57,370 nt of DNA from Streptomyces sp. CoH27 (GTDB lineage Bacteria; Actinomycetota; Actinomycetes; Streptomycetales; Streptomycetaceae): positions 1 through 57,370 of the forward strand of contig NZ_JAIQYY010000026.1 in NCBI RefSeq assembly GCF_020181035.1. Reading direction: 5' to 3'. Under the pieces are notes generated by a model, which searched no databases, was not told the DNA's origin, and saw only the letters and a list, made by a program, of their open reading frames with translations. This document shows positions 49,876 to 57,370 of the stretch, one piece after another. Made by a program: the position numbers and the translations under genes. The number at the start of each line of letters is the position of its first letter. Position 1 is the stretch's first letter.

Positions 49876-50832
49876 ATGGCTTTTCTTTCAAGTCGTCGCA
49901 GAAGATCCCGCCTTGCCCCGGAACTCGACGACCAGGAGCTGGGCAAGCTGATGAAGAACCTGCTGGCGACCACGAGGGCAAGCACGGTCGGTATGACGGA
50001 CATGTGCGTGGCGCAGATCTCCCGTCTGCTGGAGCGGGAACCGGACGACTGGGACCGTCGGGCGCACCGCATGGGCGTCCTGGCGGAGTTTCTGGCCGGA
50101 TGGCGTCTGCCTCGCTCCTGGGCCACGCGCGAGCCACGCAACGCGAACGCGCTCGTACTCTACGCATGGAGCGAGATTGTCCGAGCTCGCTCGCAGGGGA
50201 GCCTGGAGGACGCGGCCGGGGTGATCGACAGCTGTCTGCGGGCCGCCGAGCTCACTCCGGAGGACCCCACCCCATGGGTCGTCGTTCTGAGGGCGGCGCG
50301 CCTGGAACGCTGGGAGCGGTCGCAGGTGTTCGGCGTATGGAACGAGGTGCTGGCGCGCGACCGCTGGAACCGTGAGGCCTACCTCAACATGCTGAGCTAT
50401 CTCACCCCGGAGGAAGCGGGGTCGCGCATCCAGGTGCTGGAGTTCGTGGACGCTCTGTGCGCTCGCATGCCCGCGAACGCGCCGTGCGCCGCGACGGAAC
50501 TCACCGCCCAGGTCTTGCAGTACCACTCCGTCCTCGGCCGGGGCGGCTTCGAAGCGCTGGTGGCCCGCAATCACTGGTCCCAGGCCACGACTGCCCAAGC
50601 CCTCGACCGTGTGGCCCACAACTGGGTTCAGCCGGGATTCCTCCGTCACGCGCGGGCACTCGCCGACCTCAACATCCTCGCCTACGCTCTGATGGCTGCC
50701 GACCGGCGTCAGGAAGCTCGCGCGGCCTTCGAGGCGCTCGGCGGCATCGTCACCCATTGGCCCTGGCAGACCGGCGGTGACCCGCTGACCGAGTTCGAGC
50801 AGATGCAGCGAAAAGTGGCCCGCAGCGGGTGA
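49876..50832 (+). CDS. helical-repeat protein of unknown function
   Basis: The 318-residue soluble protein opens with a basic stretch (SSRRRRSRLAPELD) and is otherwise helical with tetratricopeptide-like periodicity: DDWDRRAHRMGVLAEFLAGW, AAGVIDSCLRAAELTPEDPTP, and a late AYALMAADRRQEARAAFEAL, which is a good TPR-type helix pair. No signal peptide or membrane segment. I do not recognise a named family. It is divergent from the ATPase-domain gene with only 53 bp between starts, so the two may be co-regulated. Confidence 0.7.
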   Translation: MAFLSSRRRRSRLAPELDDQELGKLMKNLLATTRASTVGMTDMCVAQISRLLEREPDDWDRRAHRMGVLAEFLAGWRLPRSWATREPRNANALVLYAWSEIVRARSQGSLEDAAGVIDSCLRAAELTPEDPTPWVVVLRAARLERWERSQVFGVWNEVLARDRWNREAYLNMLSYLTPEEAGSRIQVLEFVDALCARMPANAPCAATELTAQVLQYHSVLGRGGFEALVARNHWSQATTAQALDRVAHNWVQPGFLRHARALADLNILAYALMAADRRQEARAAFEALGGIVTHWPWQTGGDPLTEFEQMQRKVARSG

Positions 50833-50841
50833 TGTGCTCTC

Positions 50842-51110
50842 TCAGCCGGAGTGGAGGATCCGAGAGCGACCGGGTTCCGCCGGATTCCGATCAACGACTT
50901 GGACTGGCGTCCAAGCCCATTGCCAGACGCTGATTTCCGGTGTGCGGGAGAATTGGATCTGCCCGCGGGTGCCGTCGACCGCGACGCGCGGCCAGGATGT
51001 GGCAGTGCGCGCCCGGTCCGCGCCGTGAGAACGCGGCACCTTGGCGAGGACGGCGACCGTGTCGTAGCCCTCGACGGCGACGAAGGAGGGCGCTGCGGGC
51101 TGGGCGATCG
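50842..51110 (-). pseudogene. C-terminal remnant of a branched-chain amino-acid-type binding protein
   Basis: The frame, open from about 51110, reads PSFVAVEGYDTVAVLAKVPR and later GTRGQIQFSRTPEISVWQWA and WTPVQVVDRNP before its stop. This matches the end of type I periplasmic-binding proteins (FVAVEGYDAV then GTRGRI-FSRTP-ISVWQW in relatives). The preceding 300 residues are absent and there is no start codon in a sensible place. Confidence 0.6.
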
Positions 51111-51249
51111 TTCATGTCATCCGTTCCCCATTGGCGTCCGAGCAACTGCTCACCCACGGTGCGGCGTCGCTCGTAGCGGGGCGAAGCGAGGATGGGTGCA
51201 CTGCTGGGTGCGAGCGTGGTCGGCACGGCGGCGTTGGACCTTGACGAAT

Positions 51250-51420
51250 CTGAGAGCGGCCGGGCAAGCGAATACCGAGTCCGACCGCCGAATCGAATGG
51301 CACATGCAGCAGTGCCACATCGGCTTGCCCGTTCTGCAGCAATTTCTGTTGCTGATGCGCCTTGCAGAGGCACAGATCGATGGTGGCTGCGCCGGGCTCC
51401 GCGCGGTCGGCATTCAGCAG
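51250..51420 (-). pseudogene. LysR substrate-binding domain remnant
   Basis: The frame reads LLQNGQADVALLHVPFDSAV and GLGI, the effector-domain segment of LysR regulators (LLRAGRADVALLHTPFD-RGL in relatives). Neither the helix-turn-helix nor the remainder of the domain is present. An intact LysR gene starts 138 bp away on the other strand. Confidence 0.55.
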
Positions 51421-51557
51421 TGAGGGTCGCGCGTCCCTCGGACGAGGGCGCGACCACCGCAGCGCAGTTGATCGAGGAGCGGACGTGGCAGCCGCTCGCA
51501 CAGCCCGCAACAGGATCCGCGAGGCACAACCAACGGTTGTGCCCATAGGGTGTCGGT

Positions 51558-52493
51558 ATGGACCTCGACACCGTCCGGACCTTCGTCGCCGTTGCCGAAT
51601 CGGGACAGTTCCAGGAGGCCGCCACGGAGCTGGCGGTCACCCAGCAGGCCGTTTCCAAGCGCATTGCCACGCTGGAACGCAACCTAGGCGTTCGGCTGTT
51701 CACCCGCTCGGCGCGCGGCGCCCAGCTGACCATCGACGGGCAGGCGTTCCTGCCCCACGCACGCGAACTGCTGCGCGTCGCCGAGCGCGCGGTCGCCTCC
51801 GTGCGCACCGGTCACCGTCCACTGCGCGTCGACGTGATCGCCTCACGCGTCGCGCCATCGGGCCTGATGCGCGGCTTCCACGACGCGCACCCCGAGATCG
51901 ACCTCGACGTGGTGATGCTGTTCGACGTCGAGACGGCCGTGGCCGCCCTCCGGTCCGGCGCGATCGACGCCTCCTTCCGCGCCGTCGCGATGCCTGGTCG
52001 GCCTCTACCCGAGGACATCGAGTCCCACCGGGTGCTCGACGAGCCGCACCAGCTCCTCACCGGCCCCGCCCACGCGCTGGCCCGCGCCCGGTCGGTGACC
52101 CTCGCCCAGCTCGCCGGGCACCGGATCTGGATGCCCGGCATCGTCCCCGGTACCGAGTGGGCCGCCTACTACGACGCCCTCGTCGCCGAATTCGGCCTCA
52201 CCATCGAGGCGACCGGCCCCAACTTCGGTTCCGACGCACTCCTCGACACCGTCGCCGACACCCCGGCCCTGGCCACCTTCACGACCGAGCAAACCCGCCT
52301 CGTCTGGCCTGCCGGCCACGGTCTGCGCCGTATTCCGGTGACCGACCCGACGCCCGTCTACCCGCACTCGCTTCTCTGGCACCGGGACAACCCCCACCCG
52401 GCGCTGGCCACCCTCCGCGCGTATCTCGCCGCCACAGCGACCGGCCACGGCGCCGCCGGGACCTGGGTGCCGGACTGGGTGATTCCGCACTGA
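51558..52493 (+). CDS. LysR-family transcriptional regulator
   Basis: The 311-residue protein has the LysR helix-turn-helix near the start (FVAVAESGQFQEAATELAVT, then QQAVSKRIATLERNLGVRLF) and a two-lobed effector domain (VDVIASRVAPSGLMRGFHDA and VVMLFDVETAVAALRSGAID). The ATG at 51558 has AGGG upstream. LysR proteins usually regulate a divergent gene; here only remnants of a binding protein and another LysR lie on that side, so its original target may be lost. Confidence 0.92.
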   Translation: MDLDTVRTFVAVAESGQFQEAATELAVTQQAVSKRIATLERNLGVRLFTRSARGAQLTIDGQAFLPHARELLRVAERAVASVRTGHRPLRVDVIASRVAPSGLMRGFHDAHPEIDLDVVMLFDVETAVAALRSGAIDASFRAVAMPGRPLPEDIESHRVLDEPHQLLTGPAHALARARSVTLAQLAGHRIWMPGIVPGTEWAAYYDALVAEFGLTIEATGPNFGSDALLDTVADTPALATFTTEQTRLVWPAGHGLRRIPVTDPTPVYPHSLLWHRDNPHPALATLRAYLAATATGHGAAGTWVPDWVIPH

Positions 52494-52544
52494 ACCGTCC
52501 GCAGACACCGCACCGGCCTGCTTTCAGCCACCCCTCACCACTCA

Positions 52545-52895
52545 TCAGTCCCAGGCGTTGAAGAGCACGCCACCCAACGTGGTGATGCCGTAGGAGCGAA
52601 CTGCGCGCCACTCCGCCTTGGTGATGACGTAGGTGTCGACGTCCGGGAGAGGCAGCGTGAGCTGTGCGCGATCGAGCACGTCAAAACCCAGGTCGGCAAA
52701 GGTGCGGGCCCACGGCGGAGGTGCGAGGAACTCCTCGGAGTCCCATTCCCGGCGTTCCTGGGCGAATGCGATTCACGGGTGGTGGGCGTGACACAGGACG
52801 ACGGACTGCCCTGTACCGACGATGACCGTTGCGGTGTGGAACGTCCGAGGGTACGAGCGTGAAGCCTGCGTCCTCGTCGTTGACCATGTGCTCAT
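52545..52895 (-). pseudogene. conserved-looking small protein interrupted by an in-frame TGA
   Basis: One frame runs for 116 codons from an ATG at 52895 with a single TGA at codon 41. Before it is TFHTATVIVGTGQSVVLCHA, after it IAFAQERREWDSEEFLAPPP, WARTFADLGFDVLDRAQLTL and ITTLGGVLFNAWD. Codon usage is coding-like across the TGA, so a point nonsense mutation is likely. I do not recognise the family. Confidence 0.5.
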
Positions 52896-52905
52896 CCTGT
52901 CAGTG

Positions 52906-53350
52906 CTCTGACGGCGCTCTGAGGCCCAGGTGCGGGGTCGTCGCCCACAGCAGCAGGGCGGCGCAGCTGAAGGCCGTGTCCAGGGCGAACGCCCCTGTCC
53001 ACCCAGCGGTGGCGCACGCCAGTGCCCGTGGTCCGCTGCGCGAGTCCGCGGTCGCTCCATCGGCCGGCGGCGCCAGCGGCTGCGGCTCCGGCCGCTCCGG
53101 CGAGCCCGAACGCGCCGATCGCGGTGTGCGTCAGCGACCAGGGCGGACTGCTGAGCGGCTGGACGACGCTGCTCCACCACGTGCTGAAGGCCGCGAAGAC
53201 CGGAGATGCCGGCCCGCCGGGGACCCGGAGGAGGGGATGCGGGCGAACAGGACGACGGTCGATGTCGGCAGACGCCGGTACGGCATGGCGACCGTCGTCG
53301 GCCGGTCGGCCGGTCGGCCGGCGGGCACGGCGCAGGAGCACGGCGAGCGT
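52906..53350 (-). pseudogene. MFS transporter remnant
   Basis: Segments of a DHA1-type MFS protein follow each other in different frames: PYRRLPTSTVVLFARIPSSG, WSLTHTAIGAFGLAGAAGAA, AAGRWSDRGLAQRTTG (a motif A-like loop), and WTGAFALDTAFSCAALLLWA at the end. The N-terminal six helices and parts of the second half are missing. Confidence 0.55.
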
Positions 53351-53468
53351 CGTGCGCGGTTCGACGCCGATCCGTGTCCCGTTGACCGGTCGATCGACGC
53401 CACCGGCGACTGATTCGCCGATCGTGCGCGCGGCCCTGCACGTTCCTGCTGTGCCGCCGACACTTGAC

Positions 53469-55901
53469 TCAGAGCCTGGTCAGCAGGGCGATGGCCGTGC
53501 CGACCAGGCCGATGGCCATGAAGCCGAGCACCGCCCCGGCGGCGAGGATCACCAGCACCAATGAGCGCAGCGTGGCCACGGCGGCCTTCACTGTCTGTGC
53601 CTTCACCGCCTTCGGGTCGTCGAGATAGGCGCGCCAGGCGGCTTGGCGGGTACGGCGGGTCAGCCACTGCGCCCACCAGGGGAGCCGCAGCAGGGCGAGC
53701 GCGGCGTCCAGGACTCCCTGCAGCGAGCGTGCGCCCGCCTCGGTGGCCGCGACCTCCTTGAGGAGCAGATTGTCCTGCGGCTGCTTGAGCTCTTCGAGGT
53801 TGCCGCGCATCCACTCCCGTGGCCGGGGACCGTCCTCGGGCGCTTCGGCCCGCAAGATGGCGTCGTGCAGCTCCGTTTCCCGGGAGCGTCTCTGCGCAGC
53901 GCTCAGGGGGAAGAGGCTCAGCAGGTGATGGGCCGCGTCCAGGCGCCCCCACGCGAAGTCGGACCTGCGCCACGCGGCGCTGAAGAAGGCGCCGAAGTGC
54001 TGGAAGCGCACGCCGTAGAGCTTGCGGTCGCCGATGCCGGCGAACCGGTCCTCGTTGAACAGGGGGCTGATGGCGTCGGGCCCCAGGCGCAGCAGGCGGA
54101 AGTCGGGCATCAGGCGCTCGACGAACTTCGACAGCGGAGCGTAAGCCCGGGTGACCACTTCCACCGTCAGATAGGCGGCGACGACGTCCTCGGACCGTTG
54201 CCACCCGCGTAGATCGGCTTCTACCAGGGCCGTGACGTAGATCTGTCCGGCAGCGCTGACGATGCGGGCGAGCTGTTGCGGGACACGCAGATCCGTGAAC
54301 ACGTCCTGCACGAGGCGGGCCGCTGTCTCGTCAGAGGTGTCGGTGCCCGGCGGATGGCGCAGTTGCAGTTGGGCGTCGACCGCCTCGAACATGGCGAGCA
54401 CATGGCGCGTGAGATCGCTGATGGTCTCGGCGCCGCTGATCAGCGCCTGCTGCCGCTGGGGCGACGAGGCTTCGGCCAGGCGGTGGTGGAGGTGGTCGCT
54501 CATGCATCGCAGGGCACGTTCACAGGTGAGCAGCCCCCAGCGCCAGACGCCTCCGCTGTACGGATCGGTGATTTCCGTCCCGGCTGTCGTGGGCACCCAG
54601 TTGGCCCCCTGCTGCAACCCGGCCAGGATCGCTTCGACGCGGTTGGCGTCCGCTTCCGGCGTCGCGGCCAGGGAGATCACCGTCTCGGCGTCGGCGAGCT
54701 GCTTGCGGACGTCGTAGAGCACGGCCCGGGCGCGATTGCGGCGGAATTCCGGCAGCAGTTCCTCCGCTCTTGATCGTAGCTGTTGCGCCAGGGCGGGGTC
54801 TTGGCCGGTGCGGGCGAACAGGTCGAGCTGGGTGTCGCGGATGCTGTTGCCCAGCTGGGTGCACAGCTCCTCGGCGCTCGACCGGAAGTCAGCCTCCTGC
54901 GGGTACCGGACGGCGTTCCACAGCACCTTCGACCAGGAGATCTCATCGCATCTGAGTCCGGCAGTGCTCTCCGGGCCGAGGCGGCCGGCGGACGGGACGA
55001 TGAAGACGACCACGCGATCGACGGGGGCGTTGAGCCTGCGCTTGGTGATCGCCTCCAGGACGGGCTGGAACGGTGCGTTGTTGAGGACGCCGCCGTCGAC
55101 GACACAGCTGGCGGGGTCGTCGTACCCGGACTTCGGAATCCGGCGGTATTTGACCAAGGGCGCCTCGTTCACCGGCGAGAACGCCGCGGGGAAGCCGGCG
55201 GTCGCCCGTGCCGCCAGCACCAGCGCCGGGGTGTCGTCCTTCCCGAACTCGTCCAGCGGCTCGGTCCTGAACCCCCAGTCCTCGCCCTGCTTCGTGTAGG
55301 ACACGGACTCCGGCTGATACTGGAAGCGGTAGAGGCGGCGATGGTCGCGTACGTCGAACGGGTTGCGGAAGCCGTCGGTGTACGAGCGCGAGCGCCCGTC
55401 CAGCGCGGTGGCCGTCATGAACAACGTCAGCTCCTGGCGCTGTTGCGCCCCGGACGTGCGTTCGCCGATGTGCTGCAGGACGTTGTCGATCTTCTCTTTG
55501 AAGGAGTCCCCGCTCAGCAGGCTGGTCGGAGATTTCGGCTCCAGCAGCGCCTCCAGAGCCGCGGACTTCTCCCATACGCTGCGCAGATCGGGCAGCTCTG
55601 CTCCACGGGCGAGGGCAGTGCCCAGGATCAGGCCGTTGAGCCCGCCTGCCGAGGTTCCCGCCACGATGTCGACCAGTACCTTCCGGCCGGCGGAACGGGT
55701 GATCGACCGCCAGATCCGGAACGCCGGCCGGTCGGCGTCGGGCACGGACTCCTCAGGGACGCCGCTGGACGCCCGGCACAGGAGGTCGAGTTCATGGGTG
55801 ACCCCGCCCATCCACACCGCGAGGCTCACTCCGCCGTTCATCACCAGGGCCAGGCGGGTCTCCGGCTGTGGTGTGGGAGCGACATCGTTCTGGGCAGCCA
55901 T
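53469..55901 (-). CDS. patatin-like phospholipase with DUF3376 domain
   Basis: The 810-residue protein begins with a patatin domain: oxyanion motif MNGGVSLAVWMGG (21-33), nucleophile Ser84 in GTSAGG and catalytic Asp269 in VVDGGVLNN, so the Ser-Asp dyad is intact. The middle is helical; KLYGVRFQHFGAFFSAAWRR and SDFAWGRLDAAHHLL mark the DUF3376 domain. Two hydrophobic stretches at the very end (VLVILAAGAVLGFMAIGLVG) would anchor it in the membrane. It probably hydrolyses membrane lipids. The ATG at 55901 lacks a clear ribosome binding site; a GTG nearby is possible. No cyclase or other immunity partner lies next to it. Confidence 0.9.
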   Translation of the reverse strand: MAAQNDVAPTPQPETRLALVMNGGVSLAVWMGGVTHELDLLCRASSGVPEESVPDADRPAFRIWRSITRSAGRKVLVDIVAGTSAGGLNGLILGTALARGAELPDLRSVWEKSAALEALLEPKSPTSLLSGDSFKEKIDNVLQHIGERTSGAQQRQELTLFMTATALDGRSRSYTDGFRNPFDVRDHRRLYRFQYQPESVSYTKQGEDWGFRTEPLDEFGKDDTPALVLAARATAGFPAAFSPVNEAPLVKYRRIPKSGYDDPASCVVDGGVLNNAPFQPVLEAITKRRLNAPVDRVVVFIVPSAGRLGPESTAGLRCDEISWSKVLWNAVRYPQEADFRSSAEELCTQLGNSIRDTQLDLFARTGQDPALAQQLRSRAEELLPEFRRNRARAVLYDVRKQLADAETVISLAATPEADANRVEAILAGLQQGANWVPTTAGTEITDPYSGGVWRWGLLTCERALRCMSDHLHHRLAEASSPQRQQALISGAETISDLTRHVLAMFEAVDAQLQLRHPPGTDTSDETAARLVQDVFTDLRVPQQLARIVSAAGQIYVTALVEADLRGWQRSEDVVAAYLTVEVVTRAYAPLSKFVERLMPDFRLLRLGPDAISPLFNEDRFAGIGDRKLYGVRFQHFGAFFSAAWRRSDFAWGRLDAAHHLLSLFPLSAAQRRSRETELHDAILRAEAPEDGPRPREWMRGNLEELKQPQDNLLLKEVAATEAGARSLQGVLDAALALLRLPWWAQWLTRRTRQAAWRAYLDDPKAVKAQTVKAAVATLRSLVLVILAAGAVLGFMAIGLVGTAIALLTRL

Positions 55902-56079
55902 GCGGGCAACATAAGACGTCGGAGAGCCGGTCACACTCCGGCGCGCGTCCGGATGCGCCCGTCGGACCCAGAGCTTCGCTCGGACGCGTGCACATCCCAG
56001 GAGGCCGAGGCCGGCGACGCCGGGTCGGCTGGACGCCTCGGTCGGTGTCCGAGAGAGGCCGGGGGCCCGGATGAGAAGT

Positions 56080-56117
56080 GAGATCCCCGGCCCGATTCCG
56101 GTGGGCCGGGGTTTCTC
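56080..56117. terminator. G+C-rich hairpin terminator
   Basis: CCCCGGCCC and GGGCCGGGG form a 9-bp stem with a 9-nt loop, extended by GAGA/TCTC pairs. It lies 21 bp past the stop of the small secreted protein gene. Confidence 0.75.
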
Positions 56118-56137
56118 GTGGTTGGGTCGGGTTGGGG

Positions 56138-56659
56138 TCAGTCCTCGCCGTGGTGGCGTACGACGCGGAAGCTGGCGATGACGCCGTCTTCGATGTGGAT
56201 GCCCCTGGGGGGGCATGCGCGCACGCCGAAGCTGGAGCTGTGGGGGCCGACGGTGGCGATCGGGGCGCCGTTGTCGCAGACGGCTCCGCGGAAGACTTCG
56301 ACGGTCTTGTGGCTGTCGTTGCGGACGTTGACGGTTTTGGCGCCGAGGCCGCTGGCGATGGTGATGCAGTCGCCGGGGTGGGTGGAGTAGGAGCGTTCGT
56401 TGATGAAGATGCGGCCTTCTTCTTCGTGGTCCTCTCTGCCTTCGTTGCCGCGCCCTTCGTTGCCACGTCCTTCGTTGCCCTTGCCGGAGCCGCCGCCGAA
56501 GGGGGCGGTTGCGGCGGGGGCGGTGACCGGGGCGGTGGCCGGTGCGGTCTGGGGTGTGGTGGGGGCGGAGGCGGCGGAGGCGTAGGTGATGCCGGTGGTG
56601 GCGAGGGCTGCCGCGGCTGATACCGCCGCGGTCACCATGGTGGAACGGGCGACGTTCAT
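56138..56659 (-). CDS. small secreted protein with GNEGR repeats, unknown function
   Basis: The 173-residue protein has a signal peptide (cleavage near TYASA-A, residue 30), a Thr/Ala/Pro linker, then three tandem GRGNE-type repeats (15-bp DNA repeat) leading into an acidic EDHEEEG stretch, and a C-terminal domain of about 95 residues from RIFINERSYSTHPGDCITIA to SFRVVRHHGED. That domain has three cysteines (CITI, AVCDN, ACPP) and looks beta-rich. The ATG at 56659 has AGGAG upstream. I do not recognise the family. Confidence 0.8.
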   Translation of the reverse strand: MNVARSTMVTAAVSAAAALATTGITYASAASAPTTPQTAPATAPVTAPAATAPFGGGSGKGNEGRGNEGRGNEGREDHEEEGRIFINERSYSTHPGDCITIASGLGAKTVNVRNDSHKTVEVFRGAVCDNGAPIATVGPHSSSFGVRACPPRGIHIEDGVIASFRVVRHHGED

Positions 56660-56738
56660 GTCGCTTCTCCTGTCTTGTGTCTCGGAGATGCCGGCTCGTC
56701 AGCCGGCTTGCGATCAAACGTACGCATAGCCGACACGC

Positions 56739-56757
56739 CGGTCATATTAAATGACCG
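56739..56757. promoter_or_regulatory. palindrome upstream of the small secreted protein gene
   Basis: CGGTCAT-ATTAA-ATGACCG is a perfect 7-bp inverted repeat with an A+T centre, 80 bp before the start. It is a plausible operator. 56758-56973 shows no gene. Confidence 0.5.
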
Positions 56758-56973
56758 CAGAAGGGCGCCGATCGGGCTATTTGTGGCCGTGCCTGCTGCT
56801 GGGCCGGGGCATCAAGTTGCCTGTAATGAAGGGGGTTTGAGGGAGCATTGGTCCTTCTGGATGATCTGCTGATGCGTCCTCACCCGCTGGCGGCGGCGTG
56901 TCGCTGCAAACGCAGCGAGATGGTTCGTGTTACAGGACCGTGCTGTGGAGCGGAGCCGGACCCGGCGAGAGGC

Positions 56974-57370
56974 TCATCTGCCCCAGATCCTCCGGTACGC
57001 CTCTCGGTAGCCCGGCGGGTCCCAGGTCGTGGCTCCCGCGCTGTTGGCGGGCGTCGCGACGTGAACGGGGGCGACGTAGCCGCTGGCGGGACGACCGGAG
57101 AAAGCGCGGTTGAACTCGTCGATGATCTGCCAGCCCTGCTGCGACAGCGGCTCGGGAACGGTGGCGGCCTGGTACTGCCTGCTGTTGATGCGCTGGAAGG
57201 CGGACGGGTCGCCGTCGCCCGCACCGATGTTGAAAGGCGGGCCTGCGCCCGGCTTGCCGGCCGCGCGGAAGGCGGGGGCGGCGTCGGCGAAGTACAGGTC
57301 GTTGATGGCGACGGAATACGTCCACCCGCTCTGGAAGCGGGAGAGGAGCGAGGAGACCTCACGTGGGGTG
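56974..57370 (-). CDS. sugar ABC transporter substrate-binding protein, C-terminal part
   Basis: A frame open to the window edge encodes 131 residues before a TGA at 56976-56974: SRFQSGWTYSVAINDLYFAD, QGWQIIDEFNRAFSGRPASG, YVAPVHVATPANSAG and EAYRRIWGR. This is the last part of a type I (ribose/rhamnose-like) periplasmic sugar-binding protein. The start lies outside the window. It is easily missed because no start codon is inside the region. Confidence 0.7.
   Translation of the reverse strand, partial: TPREVSSLLSRFQSGWTYSVAINDLYFADAAPAFRAAGKPGAGPPFNIGAGDGDPSAFQRINSRQYQAATVPEPLSQQGWQIIDEFNRAFSGRPASGYVAPVHVATPANSAGATTWDPPGYREAYRRIWGR

Noticed and set aside
53469..55901. CBASS-type phage defence based on the patatin-like effector
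   Set aside because: No CD-NTase, cap2/cap3 or other immunity partner is adjacent, and the DUF3376 architecture is a widespread actinobacterial type rather than a CapV effector.
54783..56081. 432-codon plus-strand frame opposite the patatin gene
   Set aside because: Low-complexity, Val/Gly/Arg/Ala-rich shadow without recognisable motifs.
56404..56475. CRISPR-like array
   Set aside because: The short repeats are a 15-bp coding tandem in the secreted protein with no spacers.

Overview
The window is about 70% G+C, uses GTG and TTG starts freely, and carries families typical of Streptomyces: many ECF sigma factors, secreted RICIN-tailed glycosidases, MsiK-dependent style sugar ABC operons without their own ATPase, and DUF1152, DUF3376 and DUF6891 proteins. 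I read it as a chromosomal, accessory-rich region of a Streptomyces species. No rRNA, tRNA, CRISPR array or prophage was recognised.

Layout. 1-2050: start of nagB, a broken GH4 glycosidase and its DeoR regulator. 2079-4201: ECF41 sigma factor translationally coupled to an FAD oxidoreductase. 4346-7033: aldehyde/alcohol dehydrogenase operon. 7158-15196: a sugar module (secreted clan GH-A glycosidase, two permeases, a binding lipoprotein, a GH127 beta-L-arabinofuranosidase) with a divergent LacI regulator. 16230-20642: nitroreductase, then a secreted PI-PLC-like enzyme overlapping a secreted GH92 mannosidase. 20652-25804: DHA2 exporter/MarR pair, M14 carboxypeptidase and a DUF318 permease. 25845-28844: gene debris, an IS5-family element, an NmrA-family oxidoreductase and a second IS remnant, bounded by perfect 27-bp inverted repeats. 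28841-39113: mycothiol-dependent isomerase-like protein, polysaccharide deacetylase, YCII/ECF42 pair, SDR, hydrolases and a serine hydrolase. 39228-46392: a decay zone with many truncated regulators, interrupted by intact APH-like, DUF1152, SnoaL and HxlR genes. 46422-57370: cytochrome P450, an orphan SsuA-like binding protein, anti-sigma-like ATPase, LysR, patatin/DUF3376 protein, a small secreted protein and the 3' end of a sugar-binding protein.

The most striking features are (i) the 8-nt-overlapping PI-PLC/GH92 pair, which suggests dismantling of mannosylated phosphatidylinositol or GPI-type glycolipids; (ii) the number of genes whose two ends survive while the middle is gone (GH4, FAD monooxygenase, helicase, and a chain of HEAT, AraC, histidine kinase and response-regulator pieces run together in about 1.7 kb); and (iii) two diverged IS copies whose transposase 5' region keeps a perfect palindrome through paired base changes. 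Functions rest on motif and family recognition by eye; no database search was run.
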